The notes under the pieces: model-generated
Seen by the model: only the letters and a program-made list of their open reading frames with translations
What the model was told of the DNA's origin: nothing
Database searches by the model: none
Assembly (NCBI GenBank): GCA_027886175.1
Contig: JAJNNQ010000098.1
Coordinates: forward strand, 372,001 to 436,000
Reading direction: 5' to 3'
DNA length: 64,000 nucleotides
From: Phylloscopus collybita
Taxonomy: Eukaryota; Chordata; Aves; Passeriformes; Phylloscopidae
In this document: positions 1 through 9,022 of the stretch, in pieces
Layout: each line of letters starts with the position of its first letter
Position numbering within the stretch: position 1 is the stretch's first letter
Position numbers and translations under genes: made by a program

Positions 1-1
1 G

Positions 2-229
2 CACGTGACCTGGGGCCGTGGCTACGTGTGCCTAGCTATGCCCTCAGGCCCTCGGTGGATCCCCCAGAAGTGGGTGAAACCTTTTGTCCCCAAAAATCCA
101 GCTCCAGCAGAAGAGGATGGAAGGCAAGTAACCACTGCCTCCAAGAGAAGATGCCATCAGACAGAGGAAAGAGAATCTTCCTGGGTGTGGACCCTTCCGG
201 CAGTAGCAGAAACGTTTCACATGTTTTAA
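2..229 (+). pseudogene. pol: ERV-A pol, C-terminal end of integrase (partial)
   Basis: The frame is open from the window edge to the TAA at 227-229. The first codons encode the integrase C-terminal DNA-binding region, with WGRGY followed by a GPRWIP segment; the same motifs occur at the pol end of the intact provirus near 15020-15080. After the domain comes a basic, low-complexity tail that diverges from its relative. The catalytic core is not in the window, so integrity cannot be judged. The stop lies 51 nt before the env ATG, the usual spacing in this lineage. The domain assignment is firm; functionality is unknown. Confidence 0.8.
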
Positions 230-232
230 AAA

Positions 233-252
233 TGTTTGTTTTTCCTTTTAGA
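233..252 (+). promoter_or_regulatory. Candidate env splice acceptor of ERV-A
   Basis: A pyrimidine tract (tttgtttttccttttag) ends in AG at 250-251, 29 nt upstream of the env ATG at 281. The intact provirus (15315) and the minus-strand provirus (52336) have acceptors in the same place. Confidence 0.6.
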
Positions 253-280
253 AAAAACCTTTCTCCCACTCTACCCTGTG

Positions 281-1337
281 ATGAACCTCATCCAAATTGT
301 CATCTTGTTAATGCTGAACAGTCTGGCAGCTGCATGGATCGTCCCTCAGCCACGTCAAAATGTCTGGGTGACCCTGGCACAGACACTTCAGCAGGAAAAC
401 ATATGTTTGTCTACTGCTTCGGCAAAGAATCCTATGTCCACCTGTCTGGTAGGAATTCCATTGCAGGCTGGAGAGTTTCCTGAGGGATTGGACACTCATA
501 TATCCAATGAAATTCCAAAGTCATTTCCCCTCCAACCATACAAAATCTGCAAAAAGGTGGTGTCATAACCTAAGCCACATTGCAGCTGACAACCCATCTC
601 ACTCAAACCCCAAAAGCCTCCCTAAGGGATTGTTCTTGATTTGTGGGGATCAAGCATGGGCAGGAATTCTGTCTCGGCTTTTAGGAGGGCCATGTACTGT
701 AGGGCGATTGTCCATATTGACACCCAACAAAACTCTAATTGGAGAATGGACTCACAAAAACAATTCGGCAAACAAAATTCATAAGAGAAGTGCTGACAAA
801 TTGGACTCAAATTGTAATTCAGACATTTTTCATTGGGCAAAGTCAAAAAGAGTTGCTGTGTCCCTGTTTCTTCCGTGGGTCTCAGCAGCCAAAGCTCTAG
901 GTGAATTGGGCCACCTAAAGTGCTGGGTAGTCAAACAGGCAAATTTGACATCAACCGCCATCAGTGCCCTCCTAGAAGATGAGGAAATCACCAGACAGGC
1001 CACGCCACAGAACCGCGCAGCGATCGACTTTCTCCTGTTACTTCATGGACATGAATGCCAGGAATTTGAAGGACTCTGTTGCATGAACCTGACGTCGAAA
1101 GCACCAAATGTCCACGCTTCCCTTCGGAGCATGAAAAACCTGATCAGACAAGTGAAGCAAGAATCTGAGGACTGGTTCAAAGAACTGTTCAAGGGCTGGG
1201 GATTCACAGGGTGGTGGATTTCTATAGTTAAAACAATTTTGTTATTCCTTGTTATCCTTTTCTTTGTAACCTTAGCATTCGGGATCCTACGCTGTTTAGT
1301 TTTCAAAGCTATCAATGGTCTCATACCTCCTACCTAA
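281..1337 (+). pseudogene. env: ERV-A env, SU-deleted and frameshifted
   Basis: The ATG at 281 begins a hydrophobic signal peptide followed by AAWIVPQPRQNVW, matching the start of the intact Env at 15339. This frame closes at 566-568; homology resumes in another frame from about 570 (the WCHNLSHI segment) and runs to TAA 1335-1337. About 100 residues of SU present in the intact relative are missing and a frameshift lies in roughly 480-600. The TM subunit is otherwise well kept: a basic HKR cleavage-like site, a cysteine-flanked internal hydrophobic segment, the LQNRAAID-type heptad region (here PQNRAAID), CQEFEGLCC (CX6CC) and a membrane anchor near the end. SU is not functional; TM alone keeps an open frame. 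Confidence 0.85.
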
Positions 1338-1460
1338 GAAGTCAACCACATAGAGTTGGCAAACCTAAGGCAAACTGATTTCCCCACCAATTGTAACTGG
1401 TGGGAAAGAGAAACTTCACATTATGTATAACCTAATGCTTTCCCTCTAACTTTCTTAAAC

Positions 1461-1474
1461 AAAAAAGGATGAGA
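1461..1474 (+). other. Polypurine tract of ERV-A
   Basis: The purine-rich run aaaaaaggatgaga immediately precedes the proposed LTR start TGTTTTATCC, the position of plus-strand DNA priming. Confidence 0.5.
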
Positions 1475-1751
1475 TGTTTTATCCCTCTGGGGAATGATTT
1501 ACCCCAAAAGGAACCCCAAAGCCTGTAACTATGTAAGTTTGACCCTACCTTCCCCCCTATCTCTGACCAATTGGCTCAGTGCCAGCTATCTGTCCTGGGA
1601 CAGAGGGTCTAGATAAACCCATGCTCTTCCTTGTTCAGTCTCTTTGCCCCTGGAACCCCTTCAAGAATAAAGCCTTGGAATATCCTGAGGTAAGGAGCCT
1701 CTTTTGGGTCTCTTTCCCTATCTTGAAGTCTTCCTTGCCCAAAGCCCCCCA
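1475..1751 (+). repeat. 3' LTR of ERV-A
   Basis: The LTR starts TGTTTTATCC after the polypurine run and ends near CCCCCCA at 1751. It contains AATAAA at about 1668 and a short pyrimidine-rich U5. No second copy exists in the window, so both boundaries are inferred from TG...CA and context; the true end could be some bases away. Confidence 0.55.
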
Positions 1752-2482
1752 GAATCTGAGCTAGCAGCCGGCCAGGAGGGCAGAGGGAGGGAATACTTTA
1801 AGAGATTTGTCCACAGAGAAAGAATGCAGGAGCACCACCATAGAATGCGCTGGAAAACTCTGGAGGAAGGAATCCAACAGCTGAGGGAAGTGACAGTACT
1901 GGAGGTACTTTTTGGGAGGAGCGGACAGCAGGATAATGACCCCGACAAAGTTAGATGCACAGGACAGATGTTGTGGAATCTGGCAAATCTAGTGCCATCT
2001 CAGTACACTACCTTCATTGCAACAATTAATGCTGAGGACAACAGAGAGACAGCGGGGTCTGTTGCCAATAAGCTTAGGAATTATGAGAGTATGATCAATG
2101 GCCCGATGCAGGCTCATATCTCTGCCGTGGTAAAAGAACTCAGAGGAAATGAGGGAGGAGATGAGGAAGATTAGTGCAGCACCTGTGCATGTTAACAGGC
2201 CCCAGAGTTGAAGCCCAACGACCCCCAGCCAGAGAGAGAGGGTACACCCCAAGAGCTGACTTGTGGTCTTATCTGCGTGACCATGGGGAAGACATGGGAG
2301 TGTGGGATGGGAAACCCACTTTTGTCCTGGCAGCACAGGTGCGTGAGCTTAAAGAAAAAAACAGTCACCAAGGGGGTTCCACTAAAATGAAAGTAACCTC
2401 AGCTTCCCATGACCAAGCTGCCAGTAGTCAGGATGCTGGAACCTCTTGTATGTATGCTCAGGGAGGGAATAACCAGTGCTAG
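1752..2482 (+). pseudogene. gag: ERV-L gag remnant
   Basis: An open stretch to TAG 2172-2174 encodes a charged helical region, then WNLANLVPSQYTTFIAT and a capsid-like segment ending in an acidic EGGDEED. It then shifts frame and continues at 2174-2482 to a TAG at 2480-2482. No start codon or matrix region is recognisable, so the N-terminus is lost. No zinc knuckle is seen, as expected for ERV-L Gag. The assignment rests partly on position directly before an ERV-L protease in the same frame as the second half. The TAG at 2480 could be an old readthrough stop or a simple nonsense mutation. Confidence 0.6.
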
Positions 2483-3007
2483 AGGGGCCCTGCCCCTAGC
2501 CAGGTAGAGGAAAGGGACAATCGGATCTATTGGACTGTGTGGATCCGATGGCCTGGCACATCCGACCCACAAAGATATACGGCTTTGGTTGACACTGGTG
2601 CCCAATGTACCCTGATGCCATCGCGGTATGTAGGAGCAGAACCCATTTCTATTTCTGGGGTGACAGGAGGGTCCCAGCAGCTGACTGTAGTGGAGGCCGA
2701 AGTGAGTTTAACTGGGAATGGGTGGCAGAAACACCCCATCGTGACTGGCCCAGAGGCCCCATGCATCCTTGGCATAGACTATCTCAGAAATGGATATTTC
2801 AGAGACCCAAAAGGATATTGTTGGGCTTTTGGAGTAGCTGCTGTAGAGACGGAAGACATCAGACAACTGAATACCTTGCCTGGTCTCTCAGACGATCCCT
2901 CTGCCGTGGAATTGCTAAGAGATGAAGAACAACAGGTACCAATTGCCACAGCAACAGTACACCATCGGCAATACTGCACTGACAGAGACTGTGACTCCTA
3001 TCCATGA
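2483..3007 (+). pseudogene. pro: ERV-L protease (aspartic)
   Basis: This is a retropepsin: the catalytic motif LVDTGAQCTLMP has Asp codon 2591-2593, and a C-terminal ILGIDYLR segment matches the second conserved hydrophobic-G-hydrophobic block. It lies in the frame of the second gag half, after the TAG at 2480. The frame closes at 3007 and overlaps the pol frame, which starts near 2922, so gag-pro to pol now needs a frame change. The protease triad is intact, but translation into it is blocked upstream. Confidence 0.8.
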
Positions 3008-5663
3008 GACGATTCGTAAACTGGAGAGCCAAGTGGTGGTCAGCAAGGCTCGTTCACCTCTCAACAGCCCTATATGGCCAGTGCATAAGCCCAGTGGAGA
3101 ATGGAGACTGACGGTGGATTACCGTGGCCTGAATGAAGTCATGCCACCACTGAGCGCTGCTGTGCCAGACATGTTGGAGCTCCAGTACGAGCTGGAGTCC
3201 AAGGCAGCAAAGTGGTACGCGACCATTGATATTGCCAATGCCTTCTTCTCCATTCCTTTGGCAGCAGAGTGCAGGCCCCAGTTTGCTTTCACCTGGAGGG
3301 CCGTGCAGTACACCTGGAACTGACTGCCCCAGGGGTGGAAGCACAGCCTCACCATCTGCCATGGACTGATCCAGGCTGCACTGGAAAAGGGTGAGGCTCC
3401 GGATCATCTACAGTACATTGATGACATCATTGTGTGGGGGAACACGGCAATGGAAGTCTTTGAGAAAGGAGAGAAGATCATCCAGATTCTCCTGGAAGCC
3501 GGTTTTGCCATCAAGAAGAGCAAAGTCAAGGGACCTGCCCGAGAGATCCAGTTCCTGGGAGTGAAGTGGCAAGATGGACAGCATCAGATTCCCACTGAGG
3601 TCATCAATAAGATCACCGCAATGTCTCCACCGACCAGCAAGAAGGAAACGCAAGCCTTCCTAGGCGCCATAGGCTTTTGGAGGATGCACATCCCTGAGTA
3701 CAGTCAGATTGTGAGCCCTCTCTACCTGGTTACCCGCAAAAAGAACGATTTCCACTGGGGCCCAGAACAGCAACACGCCTCTGCCCAGATCAAGCAAGAA
3801 ATTGCTCATGTGGTAGCCCTTGGCCCAGTCAGGACAGGACCAGAGGTGAAGAATGTGCTCTACTCTGCAGGCGGGAGCCATGGTCTGTCCTGGAGCCTGT
3901 GGCAGAAGGTGCCAGGTGAGACTCGAGGCCGGCCACTGGGATTCTGGAGCCGAAGCTACAGAGGGTCTGAAGCCAATTACACTCCCACAGAGAAGGAAAT
4001 CTTGGCCGCCTACGAAGGAGTTCAAGCTGCCTCAGAGGTGATTGGCACTGAAGCACAACTCCTACTGGCACCCCGACTACCGGTGCTGGGGTGGATGTTT
4101 AAAGGAAAGGTTCCCTCCACCCACCATGCCACCGATGCCACATGGAGCAAATGGATCGCCCTCATCACTCAGCGCGCCCGTATTGGTAACCCGAATCGCC
4201 CTGGGATTTTGGAAGTAATCACCAACTGGCCAGAAGCTGAGAACTTCAGTCTCACTGACGAAGAAGAACAAGAGCAAGTAACCCGGGCTGAAGAAGCTCC
4301 ACCATACAACCAACTGCCAGCAGAAGAAACACGCTACGCTCTTTTCACTGACGGTTCCTGTCGCATCATAGGGATGAAGTGGAAAGCAGCCATATGGAGC
4401 CCCACAAGACGAGTTGCACAAGCCACTGAAGGAGAAGATGGGTCAAGCCAGCTTGCGGAACTCAAAGCTGTTTAATTGGCCCTGGACGTTGCTGAAAGAG
4501 AGAAGTGGCCAAAGCTCTACCTCTACACTGATTCATGGATGGTAGCTAATGCTCTGTGGGGCTGGCTGGAAAGGTGGAAAAAGGCCAACTGGCAGCGTAG
4601 GGGTAAACCAATCTGGGCTGCTGATGAGTGGAAGGACATTGCCACCAGAGTAGGGAAACAACCTGTGAAAGTCCGCCATGTGGATGCCCATGTCCCCAAG
4701 AGTCGGGCTAATGAGGAGCACCGGAACAACGAGCAAGTAGATCAAGCCACAAGGATAGAGGTGTCCAAAATAGACTTGGATTGACAACACAAGGGAGAGT
4801 TGTTCCTAGCTCAGTGGGCCCATGATACCTCAGGTCATCAGGGCAAAGATGCCACCTATAAGTGGGCACGAGACCAAGGGGTGGGTCTAACTATGGACAG
4901 TACTTCACAGGTTATCCATGATTGTGAGATGTGTGCTGCCATCAAGCCAGCCAAGCGGGTCAAGCCCCTATGGTACGGTGGACAGTGGTCCAAATATAAG
5001 TATGGGGAGGCCTGGCAGATTGATTACATCACCCTGCCCCAAACCCACCAAGGCAAGCGCTACGTGCTGACCATGGTGGAAGCCACCACTGAGTGGCTGG
5101 AGACCTGCCCTGTGCCTCATGCCACTGCCCGGAACACCACCCTGGGTCTGGAAAAACAAGTCCTGTGGAGACATGGCAGCCCCGAGAGAATTGAGTCGGT
5201 CAACGGGACCCATTTCAAGAACAGCCTTATAAACACCTGGGCTAAAGAACACGGCATTGAATGGATATATCACATCCCTTACAATGCACCAGCTGCTGGG
5301 AAAGTTGAACAGTGCAACGGACTACTTAAGACCACCCTGCAGGCACTTGGCGGGTGGACCTTCAAAAACTGGGAAGTGAACTTAGCAAAGGCCACCTTTA
5401 TGGTCAACACCCGAGGCTCCATCAATCGAGCTGGTCCTGCCCAGTCTACCCCTTTGCACACAGTGGATGGAGATAAAGTCCCTGTGGTACACATGAGAGG
5501 TATCTTAGGAAAGACTGTTTGGGTTAACCCCACCTCAGGCAAAGGTGAACCCACCCATGGGATTGTTTTTGCTCAAGGACCTGGTTGCACTTGGTGGGTG
5601 ATGCAGAGAAATGGAAAAACCAGTTGTATACCACAGGAAAACCTAATCCTAAGTGAGAACTGA
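2922..5663 (+). pseudogene. pol: ERV-L pol: RT, RNase H and integrase with three in-frame stops
   Basis: One continuous frame runs from 2922 to TGA 5661-5663, interrupted by TGA 3321-3323, TAA 4473-4475 and TGA 4782-4784. RT shows the DYRGLN and LPQG blocks and YIDD at 3414-3425. RNase H has FTDGSC and, after the TAA, YTDSW and a VRHVDAH segment. Integrase has the HHCC finger (two His, then CEMC), the first catalytic Asp at 5022-5024 and Glu at 5307-5309, but the middle Asp is Val (GTC, 5199-5201) in ESVNGTHF. No ERV-L-type dUTPase follows integrase. The first stop falls just before LPQG, so RT is truncated early. A dead copy with good domain preservation. Confidence 0.9.
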
Positions 5664-5741
5664 GTGTAAGGGTTCATTCTGTATAGTAGAGTTTATTGTT
5701 TTAGGTATGCTGCAGATGATAATAGAATAAGGGGTGGATAA

Positions 5742-6516
5742 TGTCTCAGGTTGTGGAGCCAGGGGTGTGTATTCTCTTTTCAGCTGTTAAAAGCAGTTGG
5801 GAAGATGTTTTTCTTTATCTCTTGTAACTCTAGGGGGAGAGGGGCGGGTGCCTTCTGATAATGGGCCAACTGTTAAAACCAGGTGGGGCATTGTTTCTTA
5901 TCTCTTTCATCACCTGTCCTCCCTCCAGGAGAATATTTTTTGCTGACCATTAAGACACCCCTAAAAGCACACATCCCCAAAGCAGAATATCCACATTATA
6001 TCATCCTATTGTGAGATGCTCCACCCAGTGCGGGGAGCCAACCATTCCTACCTGGATAAAAACTGAGACGTAGGAACAGAAAGTATCTAGCTTTGCCCGA
6101 TTCCTGGAGGAAGACTGGATCCCTTCTCACCATCACTGGACCCTTGTTCTACAGGATCATTTCTACTTCACCAGAACCACATCTGCAACTCCAGGAGGAC
6201 TCACTTTTGGACTGCTTCCAACACCCTGACCAACAGGGTGTCAGGTTGTAGCTCTGACTCTGTCAGGGTTCTCCAAAATTGTTGTTTGTTTGTTTGCTTG
6301 TTTGCTTGTTTGCTTGTTTGGTTGGGTGGTTTTGTTTTCTACTACATTTGTATTATTATTATTCCTAGTAAAGAACTGTTATTCCTATTCCCAAATCTTT
6401 GCCTGAAAGCCCTTAATTGCAAAATTATAATTTGGTGGGCTGACGGGTTTACATTCCCCATTTTAAAGGAAACTCCAGCTTTGCCTGGCTGATACCTGTC
6501 TTTCGAAACCAAGACA
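5742..6516 (+). repeat. 3' LTR of the ERV-L
   Basis: The LTR starts TGTCTCAGG after the purine-rich aataaggggtggataa and ends CCAAGACA, forming imperfect inverted ends. It aligns along its length with the solo LTR at 20310-21039 (shared blocks: tctgataatgggcca, gagatgctccacccagtg, ccaacaccctgaccaacag). A simple TTTG/TTGC-rich stretch at 6282-6340 is longer here. The right flank GGGTG has no partner because the 5' LTR is missing. Confidence 0.85.
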
Positions 6517-7904
6517 GGGTGGCAAGAACTTGCATCAGGAGCATTCCCTGTATCACGACAGAGGATTCAAGTTCTCTTTACAGAGAGCAAGACAGGAGCT
6601 GGCATTATTAATTGATAAGGGCAATTACATGCCCTGCTTCTCAACTGATACTGTAGCTCTGATAAAATAAAAGGGAATGAACTGATAAAAGGCAATGAAC
6701 TGCAGTGTTTAAGTGGGGATCTGCAAGTCACATCCCTTGGGTTCTGCACCTGATCCTGACCTTAACACAGCTTCAAATGACTCCAGGTCCCCTCCCTTTA
6801 CACTTACAAAGTGACAATTTTACTTGATCAGCATGCTAAATGTAAAACAAGGAAGAAAAAGAGAGCAGTTGGTCTTTGGGGAAGTCTCTGGGAGCCTCAA
6901 CAAGCCCATGGTCTTTACTTCACAATAAGGTTGTGTTGTGCAGGAAAAGAATTAACAGAAATAAAACTTAAATATACTATTAGACTGGTGAGGTGGTGCG
7001 TTGGTTGAAGTTTTTGGTTTGATTTTTTTGTCCTAACATGTTCTCAAAACCAGAATTACGCGTATTGTTCTACACAGTTATTTTGAAGCACCTCTGATGA
7101 TCTTGACTAATGATTATCATATGTAAAAACTGCAAGGGACAGAAAATTCTGCTCTGAAATGTTGCCATTTGTTTCCCAGCTAGCCAACAAAGATCAAATA
7201 TACTCACAACATCTAATGCAAAGGTACTTTTCAACTCTTCCTGAAAGTTAACTGACAGTTGCCTACCCTGTGTTAAATACCTACAGCCCACAGGTACTAC
7301 CCAAAATCTGGGCCATGATTAAATCTGTTTCAGGAAGAAACTGTCCCACATAAAGCTGAATGCACACTGAAAGACATCCTTGAACTAAAACTGCTGTTAA
7401 AGTCTTGTTACCTTATCAGGTAAATGAACCAAGAGAAAAAGCAGTATAATATGATTTGGCTGTAACCCAACAAGAGGCCAGATATTCTCTTGGTTCTCAA
7501 CAGACTTCATGGAAAACAGCTTTGGTGCTCTGGAGAGCTCTGAGAGCTTTCACCTCTCAGCCTGTGGGTCAAAATATGTTGGCCCTGCCAAAAAATGTGT
7601 GTTGGTCTTGCTAAGCAGAGCAGCCACTTGCATTTGGGCTTTGTTAAAAACAAAATGGAAAATCAAATTGCTCTGAAAGAATTATTTTTTTTATTAAAAA
7701 AAGAGAAATGTTTTGTATCACATTCAGAGCTTATCCTGCTTTCATTATCCTGCCCCTGTAGCCTGCAGGGTGATAGAACACACATGTAACACACCTCAAA
7801 GTTATCAGAGCGAAATCAACATCAGAAAAATGTCAGCCAGGTTCTTAGAGCTTGGTAGAAATAAAGGAAATAGCAAAGGTCAGTGAGGGTTTGTAAAACA
7901 GGAC
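6517..7904. other. No gene recognised
   Basis: Moderately AT-rich DNA between the ERV-L LTR and the young provirus. Only short ORFs occur, none with recognisable domains, and no repeat was identified by eye. Confidence 0.5.
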
Positions 7905-7910
7905 AGTATC
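7905..7910 (+). repeat. 5' target-site duplication of ERV-B (AGTATC)
   Basis: AGTATC precedes the 5' LTR and recurs at 17401-17406 directly after the 3' LTR. A 6-bp duplication is usual for alpha- and betaretroviral integrases. Confidence 0.95.
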
Positions 7911-8310
7911 TGTGGCTGTGTAAAAAAAAATGTTTTGTAAGTTTTAGTTTTGAATGTAGTATAGTTTTTTTTATATTGTAAGTTTTAGTATAGTAGATAC
8001 CCTAAAAAGGCCCCTTTGTTTCAAGGTAAATGATAAAGTTGCTAAGACAACCAGAGTCTCTGTACAGAGTCTCTTCCCTATTGGTTCCCTTTCTGTTACA
8101 TCCCTGTTTCATGTATGATCTTCTCCCTTTGTCTATCATAAAACTTTTATCTTCAAGGTCCAAGAGCTTCGGCCCGTGGTTGGCAAAGCCCTGAGAGACC
8201 ACTCCCCAACTTATTTGGGATTTGTTAGTGTTTATGTAATCTAGCTGGCATGTATCGTTTTAATTGTTTTATTGGTTCAAACACATTATACCCACCCATA
8301 AGATTGTTTG

Positions 8311-8317
8311 TATAAAA
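8311..8317 (+). promoter_or_regulatory. TATA box of the ERV-B 5' LTR
   Basis: TATAAAA lies 82 bp upstream of AATAAA. The same element is at 17128-17134 in the 3' LTR. Confidence 0.8.
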
Positions 8318-8392
8318 TGCCCTGCAGCCCAGGTCCGGGGTCTTTGAAGAGGCACTGACCTGAGGCTGGGGGAACCTCTGACTCCCCCACCA

Positions 8393-8398
8393 AATAAA
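8393..8398 (+). terminator. Poly(A) signal in the ERV-B 5' LTR
   Basis: AATAAA is followed within about 30 bp by a T-rich stretch; the copy at 17210-17215 would end proviral transcripts. Confidence 0.75.
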
Positions 8399-8585
8399 GC
8401 CTCTTTTTCAAAGCTTCTCAAAGTCCCCTCTTTTACCACCGCCATGTCAGCGTGAGCTAAACTGCCTGCAAACCCAAAACCCCACCAACGAACTTTCCGG
8501 GGGCCCAGCCTGAATATCGAGCTGGGTCAAAAACCGAAAACGCACGGTCGCAGCACCCAGCGCCCTGGGGCTGAGACGCAACAGC

Positions 8586-8603
8586 TGGCGCCCGAACGTG
8601 GGG
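8586..8603 (+). other. Primer-binding site, Lys-tRNA type
   Basis: TGGCGCCCGAACGTGGGG starts two bases after the LTR. Its first 12 bases fit the Lys3-type site, while the last part (GTGGGG) fits the Lys1,2-type site, so it is a mixed Lys-type PBS. Assignment to tRNA-Lys is from general knowledge of retroviral PBSs. Confidence 0.8.
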
Positions 8604-8805
8604 CAGTGCAGCCGCAGTTAGCACGCTGAGTCGTGTGTTTGACACAGTGGCCCAGAGTGGACCCTGTGAGAAGTCTGCAGAGACTCTCAAATGCATGAGC
8701 CATCAGGGTGAAGCCCTGGTGGACGAAGAGAACAGCTCCTGCCCCAAAGGAGTCCTCTTCGGCGTGTGGTTGTATCAGCATCCTACCTCCTGCTGTCCTC
8801 CGGGT

Positions 8806-8816
8806 TTGGTGAGTAT
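8806..8816 (+). promoter_or_regulatory. Candidate major splice donor
   Basis: TTG|GTGAGTAT is a near-consensus donor (GT at 8809-8810) in the leader, 214 nt before the gag ATG. It would pair with the acceptor at 15315 to make subgenomic env mRNA. Confidence 0.65.
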
Positions 8817-9022
8817 ATTTTCCTCAGAGAAGGGGAGGGAAATACCCACAGTGCAGGCTTGAAAGAGCTGCACAATCTTAAGGTTGCATAACCCCTGAGA
8901 CAGGAAAGAAGAACGGCTGTAGGTCCTTCTTTGTGCAAAGGCACCCTTCTCAGGAAAAGAAAACCTGTGAGGAAGTGAAGGGGGGGAATCTGAGGAAGTG
9001 GTGGAACAATAACAACTAAAAA

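Larger units (their letters stand above)
1..1751 (+). mobile_element. ERV-A: 3' end of a class II (beta/alpha-like) provirus
   Basis: The window opens inside an endogenous provirus. In order it holds the C-terminal end of integrase, a splice acceptor, an internally deleted env, a polypurine stretch and a 3' LTR with AATAAA. Protein similarity to the intact provirus at 7911-17400 is clear in integrase (WGRGY, RWIP motifs) and in the Env TM subunit, but the LTR sequence is unrelated by eye, so it is a different family of the same lineage. The 5' part lies outside the window. It is directly followed by an ERV-L fragment with no recognisable host DNA between. Confidence 0.85.
1752..6516 (+). mobile_element. 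ERV-L (class III) provirus, 5' LTR and start of gag missing
   Basis: Gag remnant, protease, RT, RNase H and integrase are followed by a 3' LTR with ends TGTCTCAGG...CCAAGACA. Integrase wording such as PHATARNTTLGLEKQVLWRH and lack of a CCHC knuckle in Gag are typical of ERV-L. No dUTPase is visible after integrase. The element is decayed: two gag/pro frame changes, a TAG in the gag-pro frame, three in-frame stops in pol and a lost catalytic Asp in integrase. It begins abruptly beside the ERV-A LTR, suggesting a deletion or an insertion that removed the 5' end. Related solo LTRs occur at 20310, 42740 and 57531. Confidence 0.9.
7911..8583 (+). repeat. 5' LTR of ERV-B
   Basis: 673 bp, TGTGGCTG...CGCAACA. 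U3 begins AT-rich with the block TTGTAAGTTTTAG twice (from about 7935 and 7976). TATAAAA is at 8311-8317 and AATAAA at 8393-8398, so R begins roughly 25-30 bp after the TATA box. U5 is long (about 170 bp) and GC-rich. It matches 16728-17400 at every position I compared. Confidence 0.95.

Noticed and set aside
2480..2482. ERV-L TAG between gag and protease as a programmed readthrough stop
   Set aside because: The copy is heavily decayed and no intact relative is available here, so nonsense mutation is equally likely.
8002..8202. 66-codon minus-strand ORF present twice (also 16819-17019)
   Set aside because: It lies inside the LTR and is duplicated only because both LTRs are identical; no protein features.
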